Assembly: GCA_943788825.1 (NCBI GenBank)
Contig: CALSRT010000005.1
Span: forward strand, 62,001-126,000
Source of the DNA: UBA4582 sp002389265
GTDB taxonomy: Bacteria; Pseudomonadota; Gammaproteobacteria; Pseudomonadales; Azotimanducaceae
Direction of reading: 5' to 3'
DNA length: 64,000 nucleotides
In this document: in pieces, positions 25,792 to 34,185 of the stretch
Layout: the number at the start of each line of letters is the position of its first letter
Position numbering within the stretch: the stretch's first letter is position 1
Position numbers and translations under genes: made by a program
The notes under the pieces: generated by a model
Told to the model about the DNA's origin: nothing
Databases searched by the model: none
Seen by the model: the letters and a program-made list of their open reading frames with translations, nothing else

Positions 25792-26589
25792 TTAACCCAC
25801 TGATCGACCACTGTCCGCCTGCGCCCATAAGGCCGACAGCCGATAACTTTTGAGGTTAATCCCAAGCGCCAGATCAGTTTTCAGACCGGTTAACTGTCGA
25901 CAAATCCGCACCTGATCTGCGTCGGCTTGAACCCTGGCGACCATGGGGTCTTTGACCCCCGCCTCAAGTATCGCCGCCAGTGACCCATAGGTTTGCAGCA
26001 AAGCAATCGCGGTCTTCTTACCGACCCTCGGCACCCCTTTAATACTGTTGGTAGGATCCCCCGCCAATGCCCAAAAATCTGCCAACTGGTCAATGCGCAG
26101 GTTAAACTTGGCTTGGGCGTCCGCCGGCGAAACAAAGCATTGTTCAAAGTGATGATAGAGCTGTATCTGCTGACTCAGCAGCGGTAAAAAACCCTTGTCA
26201 GTAGACAGAATGACTACCTGCCCGCCACTGCCAGCGATACCCTGGGCCAAAGTACCAATCACGTCGTCGGCCTCCAGATGCGGTTGTTTCAGACTGGCAA
26301 CGCCAACACTCGCAAAGGCCGACTTAAAATCCTCGAGGTGCGTCATTAGCCTCTCTGGCGTCGGCGCTCGACCTGCCTTATAACCTGGATAACAAGTATG
26401 GCGCCAGGTGGTTTCGTGACTATCCACCACGGAAATTGCGTGGCTGGGTTGATGCTGGCGCAGCGCTTTCTCAAGGGACCGGCGGCTGGCTTCGACTACC
26501 GTCTCGATCGACTCATTACGCGCCTGTCCGGCCTCATAAATCCGCCGTATCAGATTGAATGTATCGATGAGCAGTACCTTGATCGACAC
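25792..26589 (-). CDS. xni: Xni-like 5'-3' exonuclease/flap endonuclease
   Basis: Short homologue of the 5' nuclease domain of DNA polymerase I; E. coli Xni (ExoIX) is a flap endonuclease used in repair and replication. LLIDTFNLIRRIYEAG holds the first metal-binding Asp, PHLEADDVIGTLAQ the central acidic cluster and ILSTDKGFLPLLSQ the next Asp. The helix-hairpin-helix DNA-binding part is ALAGDPTNSIKGVPRVGKKTAIALL. 265 residues (251 in E. coli). GTG start 26589 with AGGAG about 9 bases upstream. It diverges from ycaQ, another repair gene, with 95 bases between start codons. Confidence 0.88.
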   Translation of the reverse strand: MSIKVLLIDTFNLIRRIYEAGQARNESIETVVEASRRSLEKALRQHQPSHAISVVDSHETTWRHTCYPGYKAGRAPTPERLMTHLEDFKSAFASVGVASLKQPHLEADDVIGTLAQGIAGSGGQVVILSTDKGFLPLLSQQIQLYHHFEQCFVSPADAQAKFNLRIDQLADFWALAGDPTNSIKGVPRVGKKTAIALLQTYGSLAAILEAGVKDPMVARVQADADQVRICRQLTGLKTDLALGINLKSYRLSALWAQADSGRSVG

Positions 26590-26684
26590 AGTGAGGCTCC
26601 TGATGATTGGCAGCCCAGCATCTGGCCGCGATTAATTTGCAGCTTAGCATGCCGGTGACGCGAGGCAACTGCTATGCTGCTGCC

Positions 26685-27899
26685 ATGCGACCTATTCCTA
26701 CCTGCAACCTACAAGCGGCCCGCCGTGCGACTCTGCGTTACCAGGGCTTGCTTAAAGGCGCCTATTTCGGCCAAGGCAAACAGGCGGTGGTCCGCGCCAT
26801 TGATGCCCTGGGTTACCTGCAAATCGATACTATCTCGGTGGTTGACCGGTCTCACCATCATATTCTGAAAACTCGAATATCAAATTACACACCGGAGCTA
26901 CTCACCCAACTGCAGGCTGTTGATCGTCAAGTGTTTGAATACTGGTCCCATGCCGCCGCCTACCTGCCGATCCAGGACTATCGATACTACCTGCCCATGA
27001 TGCACGGCTTTGGCGCACAGCGCAGTCATGACCAAGCGCTCACCCAGGCGATTCTCCATCGCATAACAGCAGAAGGCCCCCTCCAATCGAAAGACTTTGA
27101 GCCGCAACGAGATCGGCAAAGCAACGGCTGGTGGGACTGGAAACCCGCTAAACACGCCCTCGAATACCTGTTTCTGAGCGGACAACTGATGATCACCGAG
27201 CGCGTGGGGTTTGCGAAGCTTTATGATTTGACCGAGCGCGTATTGCCCACTTTTATCGATACCCGTATGCCGTCAGTGACCGAATGGGCCCGCTTCAGCC
27301 TGCTCAAGTCTCTGAAGGCCCTGGGTATTGGTACGTTGGCGGACCTGACCTATGCCCGCGCTACGGTTCGGCGTTTTACCGCACCGGAATTTGTGCCCGA
27401 TTACGCCGCGGCCCTGCAGCAACTAATCGATGAGGGTGAGGCCTGCGCCGTGGATGTAGACGGTGAGACTTGGTATGCACTGCCCGGGTTATTCGAACCT
27501 AGCCGCACGCAACTGGATCGCTCACAGATCCAGTTTCTGTCACCCTTCGACAACCTGGTTATCAATCGCAAGCGGCTCCTGCGTCTATTCAACTTTGACT
27601 ATCAGTTAGAGTGTTATGTGCCCGCGGCTAAACGCCGCTACGGCTATTTTTGTTTGCCGCTACTCTGGGGGGATCAATTGGTGGGACGAATGGATTGCAA
27701 GGCCGAACGTAAAACCGGTGTTTTGCACCTACGTCATCTGCAGATTGAATCGCAGTATGTTCTCACAGATGCCCTGATCAGCGCGCTGGAACTGGGTCTA
27801 CAGCGCTTTGCTGAGGGCCTGCAATGCACTCACATCGAACTTGAGACCACCACACCGGCCCGGCTAGGCCAGGCCCTCACACTGAAGCTTGGCAACTAA
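26685..27899 (+). CDS. ycaQ: YcaQ/AlkX-like HTH_42 DNA glycosylase
   Basis: Winged-helix protein of the HTH_42 family. E. coli YcaQ (AlkX) removes bulky N7-alkylated purines and unhooks interstrand crosslinks. The catalytic loop is in GYLQIDTISVV (Gln46-Ile-Asp48), the Q-x-D form of the YcaQ branch rather than Q-x-Q of AlkZ. FEYWSHAAAYLP and FLSPFDNLVINRKRLLRLF are further family blocks. 404 residues from ATG 26685. The frame is open from TTG 26607 and ATG 26649, but homologues begin close to 26685. It diverges from xni; the shared 95-base region could coordinate two repair genes. Confidence 0.87.
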   Translation: MRPIPTCNLQAARRATLRYQGLLKGAYFGQGKQAVVRAIDALGYLQIDTISVVDRSHHHILKTRISNYTPELLTQLQAVDRQVFEYWSHAAAYLPIQDYRYYLPMMHGFGAQRSHDQALTQAILHRITAEGPLQSKDFEPQRDRQSNGWWDWKPAKHALEYLFLSGQLMITERVGFAKLYDLTERVLPTFIDTRMPSVTEWARFSLLKSLKALGIGTLADLTYARATVRRFTAPEFVPDYAAALQQLIDEGEACAVDVDGETWYALPGLFEPSRTQLDRSQIQFLSPFDNLVINRKRLLRLFNFDYQLECYVPAAKRRYGYFCLPLLWGDQLVGRMDCKAERKTGVLHLRHLQIESQYVLTDALISALELGLQRFAEGLQCTHIELETTTPARLGQALTLKLGN

Positions 27900-27983
27900 C
27901 GCGAGTCAATGAAAGCGAGTCGACTAACGCCTGCTAGTTGCAACCGACAACAGGCAAGCGCCGTAGCTAAACACGATAGCTTT

Positions 27984-29621
27984 TTATATTTGCCGGTCGC
28001 GGCCAGCCCAATAGGGCTCACGCACCAGCCGACGCTGAATCTTCCCGGACGGCAGCCGTGGTAGATCATCGGTAAAATCAATGGTTCGTGGCGCTTTAAA
28101 CGCCGGCAGGTGCTCGCGCACAAAGGCGATCAATTCAGCGACCGTGCCTTGGTCTGGCGCAATACCAGGCTTCAGCATCACCACGGATTTCACGTCTTCG
28201 CCCCACTCTTCGCTGGGAATGCCGATGGTACAAACATCGGCAACAGCCGGATGGCGCAACAACACATCGTCGGTTTCCTGTGGGTAAATATTCACGCCGC
28301 CCGAGATAATGGTTTCCGCGCTGCGACCGGTTAAAAACAGATAACCATCCGCATCGAAATAACCCATATCTCCCAAGGTAAAGTAGTCACCTTGATAACT
28401 ACCCGCGGTTTTGGCGGTATCTTTGAAATATTCAAACCGGATCTCTGGAGCCCGAAAATAAATGGTACCTACTGTGCCAGTCGCCACTTCGTTGCCATCG
28501 TCATCACAAATTTTGTTATCCGCAGAGGGTGGTGCTTTGCCCACACTGCCAGGCTTGGTAAGCCACTCCTGGGGGCCAATAAAGAAGCCACCACCGCCCT
28601 CTGTGGCGGCGTAGTATTCATAGACCACAGGCCCCAGCCAGGCCATCATCGACTGCTTCACATGCACAGGACAAGGCGCCGCGCCATGCAGAACATATCG
28701 AAGCTTGTCGACCCGATATTTGTCGCGAGTCGCCGCTGGCAAGGCCAGAAGCCGATGAAACATTGTCGCCACCATATGGGTGTGGGTAATGTCGTATTCT
28801 TCCACTAACCTCAAGGTTTCTTCTGGGTCCCACTTGTCCATCAACACAGTGCCGACACCTGCAGCCAAGGGCGCAATGATATTGAAGGCTAACGGCGCTG
28901 CATGGTAAGCCGGCCCAGTACACAAAGCCCGATCAGTCTCAGCATCATAAGCCGCAGCAGCCATCGAGATAGCTGTGGTCTCTGCCGCTGCTCGGCTCGC
29001 TTGGCTCGCGTTCTCGCCCGCTGACACGGCGCCACCGGGAAGCGCGGCAGCCGACCGTTGTCGATAAACGCCTTTGGGACGACCGGTCGTGCCCGATGTA
29101 TAGAGCATCTGCCCGCCGATTTCCGGCCCATCGATATTGCCAGCCGCAGCGCTATCAACCAAATCGTTGTAGGCCTGAAAGCCCGACAAGTCACCACCCA
29201 CTGCCAAGGCAAGTTTCAACTGCGAGTGGTTATCCTGGAGCGCGTCAATGGCTGGCTGAGCACAACGAATATCCGCGATAAAGGCTTTCGCCTCGCAATT
29301 GCCCACAATGTAGGACGCATTATCGCCGGTTAAATGCCAGTTAATCGGCGTCACTCGAAACCCAGCACGCATACAGGCGTAATAGACTTCGAGAAATTCG
29401 GGACGATTCACCAACAACATCGCCACCCCGTCGTCCGGCTTCAAGCCGGCGTCGCGAAACACGCGAGCCAGCTGATTTGCGCGAGCATTAAGCTCAGCAA
29501 AGGTACGATTACCATAATTCGAAATCACCGCCATCTTGTCGGGCCGTTCCTGCGCATGATAGGCCAGGGTCATGCCCGTTAGAGTCGCTTCAGGCAGTGT
29601 CAATTTCACAGCATTTGTCAT
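27984..29621 (-). CDS. Acyl-CoA synthetase (AMP-forming)
   Basis: Activates a carboxylic acid to its CoA thioester through an acyl-adenylate. The P-loop-like motif is LYTSGTTGRPKGV (near residue 170), followed by YEYYAATEGGG (A5), FLTGRSAETIISGGVNIYP (A7/A8 hinge) and the catalytic lysine in LPRLPSGKIQRR (A10). After the P-loop an Ala/Ser-rich stretch (residues about 190-225) looks like an unusual flexible insertion. 545 residues, ATG start. The nearest relatives by motif are FadD-type ligases for medium or long, sometimes cyclic, acids. No operon partner is adjacent, but thioesterase and acyl-CoA dehydrogenases lie 17-20 kb away. Confidence 0.88.
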   Translation of the reverse strand: MTNAVKLTLPEATLTGMTLAYHAQERPDKMAVISNYGNRTFAELNARANQLARVFRDAGLKPDDGVAMLLVNRPEFLEVYYACMRAGFRVTPINWHLTGDNASYIVGNCEAKAFIADIRCAQPAIDALQDNHSQLKLALAVGGDLSGFQAYNDLVDSAAAGNIDGPEIGGQMLYTSGTTGRPKGVYRQRSAAALPGGAVSAGENASQASRAAAETTAISMAAAAYDAETDRALCTGPAYHAAPLAFNIIAPLAAGVGTVLMDKWDPEETLRLVEEYDITHTHMVATMFHRLLALPAATRDKYRVDKLRYVLHGAAPCPVHVKQSMMAWLGPVVYEYYAATEGGGGFFIGPQEWLTKPGSVGKAPPSADNKICDDDGNEVATGTVGTIYFRAPEIRFEYFKDTAKTAGSYQGDYFTLGDMGYFDADGYLFLTGRSAETIISGGVNIYPQETDDVLLRHPAVADVCTIGIPSEEWGEDVKSVVMLKPGIAPDQGTVAELIAFVREHLPAFKAPRTIDFTDDLPRLPSGKIQRRLVREPYWAGRDRQI

Positions 29622-29740
29622 AGTTCAGGACCCCTTCGCCTTATCACCGGCGTTGATTTATCTTGTCAAGACGACTGAGATTGCATTATCTTCCACCCAA
29701 GCGCAAGGGACAGCGATACTGCGTCTAACTCGATGAAGGA

Positions 29741-29778
29741 TGCACATCTAGAGCCGTTAGTGGGCTCGAAGATGTGCA
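29741..29778. other. Strong hairpin in a divergent promoter region
   Basis: TGCACATCT (29741-29749) pairs with AGATGTGCA (29770-29778), nine perfect bases. After a small asymmetric bulge (A against GA), GAGCC pairs with GGCTC around the loop GTTAGTG. It lies 66 bases before the start of the small gene at 29844 and 120 bases from the opposite-strand ligase start, so neither neighbour ends here. No T run follows on either strand. It may be an mRNA leader structure, an operator or the core of a small RNA. Confidence 0.7.
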
Positions 29779-29843
29779 ACAGTTGGCGGGTTGATTGTGG
29801 ACAACAAACGATGAATTACTGATTGACAATAAGGAGCACAAAC

Positions 29844-30065
29844 ATGCCAGACGCTTACACGCTAGCCAAGCAACACCTGGATACAGGCATTCAAGAAGCC
29901 GCAGAAAACAACATAGAACTTAATGCCTACGGCCAGGCATTACTCTGGAAACTCATTGAGCGTTATAAAGAAAACGGCCGCAGCGCCGCTGACATCATCG
30001 ACGAAATCAAGTACACCCTTGATAACGTCGAAGACGACGGCACTTTTCACGTGTCTAGAAACTAA
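29844..30065 (+). CDS. Small acidic protein, unknown
   Basis: 73 residues, not a family I can name. The sequence is mostly predicted helical and rich in Glu, Asp and Ala (IQEAAENNIELNAYGQALLW, RYKENGRSAADIIDEIKYTL), with no membrane segment or cysteines. The start ATG 29844 is clear: AAGGAG at 29831-29836 with a 7-base gap. An upstream in-frame codon at 29823 lacks this. The good ribosome site, the hairpin upstream and the hairpin just after the stop argue for a real single-gene transcript. Confidence 0.75.
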   Translation: MPDAYTLAKQHLDTGIQEAAENNIELNAYGQALLWKLIERYKENGRSAADIIDEIKYTLDNVEDDGTFHVSRN

Positions 30066-30101
30066 GGACTTAACGTGAAGGACCAGGCAAGCGGAACAAC
30101 A

Positions 30102-30152
30102 AGGCCTTGGATACTAGCATCCTGCGTGGGTGCTAGTACCCATGCGGGGCCT
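30102..30152. terminator. Nested inverted repeat between convergent genes
   Basis: AGGCC (30102-30106) pairs with GGCCT (30148-30152). Inside, TACTAGCA (30112-30119) pairs with TGCTAGTA (30131-30138), extended by GG/CC pairs across single mismatches. It lies directly between the stop of the small gene and overlaps the yceI stop. No T run; probably a bidirectional terminator or processing site. Confidence 0.45.
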
Positions 30153-30720
30153 ACTGCCGCACACCTTCGATATTCAACTCCATATAGACCTTGTTTTCCG
30201 GTGGCATGTTGAAGCCAAAGGCCGTCGTATCAAGAATGGTAGTGCCACTAAAGCCCGCACGATAGCCGCCCCAAGGATCGTCACCGGCACCGATCATTTG
30301 CGCGTCAATGATGATATCCCGGGTTACGCCATGCAGGGTCAGAAGACCATTGACTGTTGCGCCCCCCTCGCCATCAGCCACAACGGAAGTACTGACAAAT
30401 TTCGCCGTGGCATATTTTTTCACATCCAGAAAATCTGCGCTGCGAACATGCTTGTCTCGTTCCGCATGATGGCTGTCGAGACTTAACGGATCGATATCGA
30501 CAACAACCTGAGTCGCGGCGATATTCTTCGGGTCGTAACTGAAAGTGCCACTGAATTTATTGAACGAGCCCGTTAACCAACTGTAGCCAAGATGCTTGTA
30601 TTTAAAATTGATTGAGGCATGACCACCTTGCGTGTCGATAACGTACTCGGCAGCATTGATCTGCGCGGTAAATGTCAGCCCTAAGGCTAAGCCCAGCAGG
30701 GTTTTCTTCATCTTATTCAT
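30151..30720 (-). CDS. yceI: YceI-like periplasmic lipocalin
   Basis: Secreted beta-barrel protein of the YceI family, whose members bind polyisoprenoid or quinone chains. A signal peptide (KKTLLGLALGLTFTAQINA, cleaved before AEYVID) precedes the mature domain with GGHASINFKYKHLGYSWLTGSF, HHAERDKHVRSADFLDVKKY and the ending GFNMPPENKVYMELNIEGV. 189 residues. Its ATG at 30720 overlaps the end of the cytochrome b561 gene by 8 bases; the same b561-YceI pairing is found in E. coli (yceJ-yceI). A role around quinone or lipid redox is inferred from this pairing. Confidence 0.92.
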   Translation of the reverse strand: MNKMKKTLLGLALGLTFTAQINAAEYVIDTQGGHASINFKYKHLGYSWLTGSFNKFSGTFSYDPKNIAATQVVVDIDPLSLDSHHAERDKHVRSADFLDVKKYATAKFVSTSVVADGEGGATVNGLLTLHGVTRDIIIDAQMIGAGDDPWGGYRAGFSGTTILDTTAFGFNMPPENKVYMELNIEGVRQ

Positions 30721-31306
30721 CCTCGGTAGGGTTTACATTTTTGGTATTAGGCACCTTGCGCCCTAACATTTTGCTGAGTGTACCATCCCTGTCGATGAAC
30801 TCATGCTTGAGCGCAGCCAGACTATGCAAACAGGCACCACCGATAATGCATATGGCCAGGTACCAGTGGATTTCACCTGCCAAGTCCTCTTGGTTATCGA
30901 GGCCGGTCAGACTCGCGGGAATTGTAAACCAGTCAAACACGGCCACACCCCGCCCATCCGCCGTGGTGATCAGATAACCACTGAGCCCCAACAATGGAAT
31001 CAAGACATAAAAAGCCCAATGCAACGTCGATGCCAGCCTGGTCTGCAATCGATCACCCGACATGACTGGCTGAACGCTGGCCCAACGCCAACCCAGACGC
31101 GCCAGCCACATTAGCATCATCACGACACCCAAACTGCGATGCAAGTTAGGCCCCCGTTGATACCAGGCATCATAGTAATCCAGGTCAACCATCCACCAAC
31201 CCAGGCAAAACATCCCCGTGATACCGATTGCCATGGACCAGTGCAAGATCATCGTCACCCATCCATATCGCAGCGGTGTATTGTTAAGTGGGCCTAGTTG
31301 AAACAC
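30713..31306 (-). CDS. Cytochrome b561
   Basis: Four-helix inner-membrane di-haem cytochrome of the bacterial b561 (YceJ/CybB) family, probably moving electrons between quinol and a periplasmic acceptor. Haem-ligand histidines are in the first helix (TMILHWSMAIGITGMF), in NLHRSLGVVMMLMW, in LASTLHWAFYVLIPLLGLSGY and in EIHWYLAICIIGGACLHSLAALKHEF. 197 residues. The start is GTG 31306 with a GAGG site about 5 bases upstream. Translationally coupled to yceI. Confidence 0.92.
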   Translation of the reverse strand: MFQLGPLNNTPLRYGWVTMILHWSMAIGITGMFCLGWWMVDLDYYDAWYQRGPNLHRSLGVVMMLMWLARLGWRWASVQPVMSGDRLQTRLASTLHWAFYVLIPLLGLSGYLITTADGRGVAVFDWFTIPASLTGLDNQEDLAGEIHWYLAICIIGGACLHSLAALKHEFIDRDGTLSKMLGRKVPNTKNVNPTEDE

Positions 31307-31318
31307 GTTACCTCGCCA

Positions 31319-32011
31319 TTAATCTAAGGCAATCCGCACGCTTGGACCCGTGGGTTCAACGCAGCGACTATCCTTGTGTCGGGCATTATTGACATAGGAC
31401 GAGACTGGGGTGATCTTGAGCGGTACCCGCAGCGTCGGCGCCAGCAAAGCCGCCAAAGATTCAGTGGCCGTTTCCACTGCAAGCCACTGGGTAATCTCAG
31501 CCCGATTCAGGTGCACAGGAATTCGCCGATGTAAGGCTTGCATGGATTGGGGGGCTTCCGCCGTCACAATCGTACAACTGTAGACCACCCGCTCATCTTT
31601 TTCCCAGCGATCCCACAGACCCGCCAGGGCTAGCCCCTTATCGGCATCCGCCTCGACATAATAAGGCACCTTAACACTTTGCTCTGTGCGCCATTCGTAA
31701 TAGCCAGATACCGGAACGATACAACGTCTGGACTTGAACGAGTCTCGAAATGCGCGACTGGTCGCCAGAGTTTCAGATTTAGCATTAAACATGCTGTATT
31801 TTGTACTGGGCTCTGGCGCCCAATGCGGTACTAGCCACCAGCGCATGGATGCCAGACACCGACGATCAGCCTCGGTATAAACAACCTGAACCTGCTCCGT
31901 CGGTGCAATGTTGTATTCGGTGGACAGATGCGGCACCGGGGTATCACTGTCCAGAATCTCCATAATGAACTGAGTGAGTGGTGCGCTGACCACATTGAAC
32001 CGACCACACAT
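31319..32011 (-). CDS. yedK: SRAP-domain protein (HMCES/YedK)
   Basis: Forms a covalent thiazolidine crosslink with abasic sites in single-stranded DNA and so protects them during replication. The initiator Met is followed directly by the catalytic Cys2 (MCGRF), which must be exposed, so ATG 32011 (GGAGAG upstream) is the start and the longer open frame to 32056 is wrong. YNIAPTEQV, FNAKSETL, IVPVSGYYEW (catalytic Glu) and ALHRRIPVHL (His) are all present. 230 residues. It lies just after the aldo/keto reductase gene on the same strand and before cytochrome b561; no SOS box was recognised upstream. Confidence 0.93.
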   Translation of the reverse strand: MCGRFNVVSAPLTQFIMEILDSDTPVPHLSTEYNIAPTEQVQVVYTEADRRCLASMRWWLVPHWAPEPSTKYSMFNAKSETLATSRAFRDSFKSRRCIVPVSGYYEWRTEQSVKVPYYVEADADKGLALAGLWDRWEKDERVVYSCTIVTAEAPQSMQALHRRIPVHLNRAEITQWLAVETATESLAALLAPTLRVPLKITPVSSYVNNARHKDSRCVEPTGPSVRIALD

Positions 32012-32080
32012 ATCGCTCTCCTGCAGGTGAATCCTTGCCTGCACCCTAGGACCCAAGGGCCCGAGTACTCGGGACTCAAG

Positions 32081-33025
32081 TTAGCGAGTTGACAGCTCGT
32101 TCACCTCGGCCATTTCAGCATCGCTAAGGCGCCAGGTAGCAGCCGCCGCATTCTGCTCGACTTGCCTAACACTTGTGGCACCGGCAATCACGCTGGAGAT
32201 GTAGGGCTTGGTTGCCAACCAGCTCATGGCAAGTTCAAGCAGGGTTCGGTCATGGGCTTGTGCAAACGCAGTGAGTTTATCGACAATAGCAAAATTCTGC
32301 TCTGACAAAGCCGCCGCCCCACGTTCGCCCCAGGCCGCTAGCCGAGTACCTTGGGGGGCTGCCTCACCGCGCTGATATTTGCCCGTCAGCAAACCGCTGG
32401 CGAGGGGGAAGTACGGTAAAATGCCGATTCCGAAATGCTGGGCGGCAGGCACCACATCCTTCTCGATTCGTCGATCAATCAGGCTGTAGTGATTCTGGGC
32501 GGTGACAAACGGATTTAATCCATGATGGCGGGCAGTCCAGTGGGCGTCAGTCAGTTGCCAGCCATTGAAATTCGAGTGGCCGATATAACGCACTTTGCCG
32601 CTGCGAACTAGATCATCCAGGGCCCGCAAGGTCTCCTCGATAGGTGTTTGATCATCAGGCACATGTTGCTGGTACAGATCGATATAGTCAGTACCCAGAC
32701 GCTTCAAGCTGGCATCCACCGCATTCATGATATAGCGCCGTGATGCACCGCGCATCAAGTCCCCCGCCCCCATGGGATTCGCAAATTTACTGGCAATGAT
32801 CACACTCGAACGATCTTTGCCCTTGATGGCTTGGCCCAGGTATTCCTCTGACAAACCATTCGGCCCATAAATATCTGCACTATCGAAAAAATTGACGCCG
32901 GCGTCCAGGGCTGCATCTACCACCGCCGCCGTCGCCACCGCATCACACCGACGGCCAAAATTATTACAACCGATTCCGACGATCGACACCTTTAGCCCAG
33001 TGTTACCCAGATTACGATATTCCAT
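32081..33025 (-). CDS. Aldo/keto reductase
   Basis: NADPH-dependent TIM-barrel oxidoreductase. MEYRNLGNTGLKVSIVGIGCNNFG opens the barrel. FDSADIYGPNGLSEEYLGQA holds the catalytic Asp and Tyr, VIIASKFANP the Lys, and IDLYQQHVPDD the His position. The cofactor end has SSVIAGATSVRQVEQNA. The His is preceded by QQ rather than the usual Q, a minor variant. 314 residues, ATG start. The physiological carbonyl substrate is unknown. It diverges from the transcarbamylase gene at 33221. Confidence 0.9.
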   Translation of the reverse strand: MEYRNLGNTGLKVSIVGIGCNNFGRRCDAVATAAVVDAALDAGVNFFDSADIYGPNGLSEEYLGQAIKGKDRSSVIIASKFANPMGAGDLMRGASRRYIMNAVDASLKRLGTDYIDLYQQHVPDDQTPIEETLRALDDLVRSGKVRYIGHSNFNGWQLTDAHWTARHHGLNPFVTAQNHYSLIDRRIEKDVVPAAQHFGIGILPYFPLASGLLTGKYQRGEAAPQGTRLAAWGERGAAALSEQNFAIVDKLTAFAQAHDRTLLELAMSWLATKPYISSVIAGATSVRQVEQNAAAATWRLSDAEMAEVNELSTR

Positions 33026-33173
33026 AGATTTCTCTCTTATATTGCAATGACCAATGATGGTGCAACGGTGAGTCGATATGTGTGCGCAAAATTAGCAAAA
33101 ATTAGTCCTAGCTGATACTTGTAATAACACAAATGATCGGTTAATTTTCTGATCTCGCGTGACGAACTCCATC

Positions 33174-33203
33174 AAAAGTCCAGATTTCTGGGCTTTTTTT
33201 TTT
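33174..33203 (+). terminator. Intrinsic terminator or attenuator before transcarbamylase gene
   Basis: AAGTCCAG pairs with CTGGGCTT (one G-U pair) around a four-base loop and is followed directly by ten T, a textbook intrinsic terminator on the plus strand. It ends 17 bases before the ATG at 33221. No plus-strand gene ends upstream; the preceding gene reads away. It therefore stands in the leader of the transcarbamylase gene, which suggests control by attenuation. I found no convincing competing antiterminator stem or known riboswitch core. Confidence 0.75.
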
Positions 33204-33220
33204 GGGAAAAATGAACAGAC

Positions 33221-34159
33221 ATGAGACATCTACCGAACCTACAGTGCTTGGACAGCGCGGAAATCCGGGCGATATTATCCAAAGCCGCCGAGATCAAGGC
33301 TGACCCCGCACGTTATGACCGGCTGTTGCATCGCAAGTCAATGGCCATGCTATTTCAGAAGACCAGCACTCGTACCCGGGTTTCCTTTGAAGTCGCGATG
33401 ACTGAACTGGGCGGTCACGCGATTTTTATTGATTGGGCGACGTCGAATTTTGTCCTGTCAGGCATCGAACACGAGACCGCCTACTTATCACGAAATGTCA
33501 GCTGCATCATGGCGCGCCTGTATCACCATAGTGACCTGCAAAAAATTATAAGTGCCAGTCTGGTACCGGTCATCAATGGCTGCGATGAGTTATATCATCC
33601 TTGTCAGGCCCTGACAGACGTGCTCACCATGCAGGAGCATTATGCTGGCGATCTGCAAGACGCCCATTTGGCCTTTATTGGTGTCCAGAACAATGTGTCC
33701 AATTCACTGATCACCATCTGCGATAAGCTCGGCATCACCATGACCATCGCAACCCCAGGACTGGATAGCGATGCCGCCAGCGCCGACTCCACTGTCAACC
33801 AGATTCTGCAGACCTCTGATCGCATTAACCACACAACGGATCCTCGCGAAGCCGTGCAAAATGCCGACTTTGTTTACACCGACACTTGGATTGACATGCA
33901 GTATTTTAATAATCCTGCGCACACGAAAGAGAACGAAGCCAAACTCGCCTTGATGAAGCCCTACCAGTTGAACTCAGCACTACTCGACGGCATCGACTGC
34001 AAGATCATGCACGACATGCCGATTCATGATGGCTTCGAGATCACCGCTGAACTAACGCGTGACCCACGCGCGATCATGTACGAACAGGCCGCCAATCGCC
34101 TGCACGCCCAAAAAGGCTTGCTCTGGTGGCTCTACAACGAAGCTGGAAATCTGAGTTAA
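33221..34159 (+). CDS. Divergent aspartate/ornithine transcarbamylase-family protein
   Basis: Member of the carbamoyltransferase fold with an intact carbamoyl-phosphate site: STRTR at residues 49-53, HPCQALTD at 126-133 and the domain-2 entry GVQNNVSNSL at 154-163. The amino-acid side differs from ornithine transcarbamylase: the HCLP loop is HDMP (264-267), losing the cysteine, and the SMG loop (normally DVWVSMG) is DTWIDMQ (221-227). The C-terminus (ANRLHAQKGLLWWLY) is normal. So a carbamoyl transfer is likely, but the acceptor is probably not ornithine. 312 residues. No ribosome site is obvious, and a terminator precedes it. Annotation as plain ArgF would be unsafe. Confidence 0.85.
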   Translation: MRHLPNLQCLDSAEIRAILSKAAEIKADPARYDRLLHRKSMAMLFQKTSTRTRVSFEVAMTELGGHAIFIDWATSNFVLSGIEHETAYLSRNVSCIMARLYHHSDLQKIISASLVPVINGCDELYHPCQALTDVLTMQEHYAGDLQDAHLAFIGVQNNVSNSLITICDKLGITMTIATPGLDSDAASADSTVNQILQTSDRINHTTDPREAVQNADFVYTDTWIDMQYFNNPAHTKENEAKLALMKPYQLNSALLDGIDCKIMHDMPIHDGFEITAELTRDPRAIMYEQAANRLHAQKGLLWWLYNEAGNLS

Positions 34160-34185
34160 CGCGCACCTAGGCGGCGCACACCGGC

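Noticed and set aside
33047..33115. 22-codon leader peptide before the transcarbamylase
   Set aside because: An ATG frame exists but lacks a ribosome site and has no run of regulatory codons (one Arg only). Kept only as part of the leader description.
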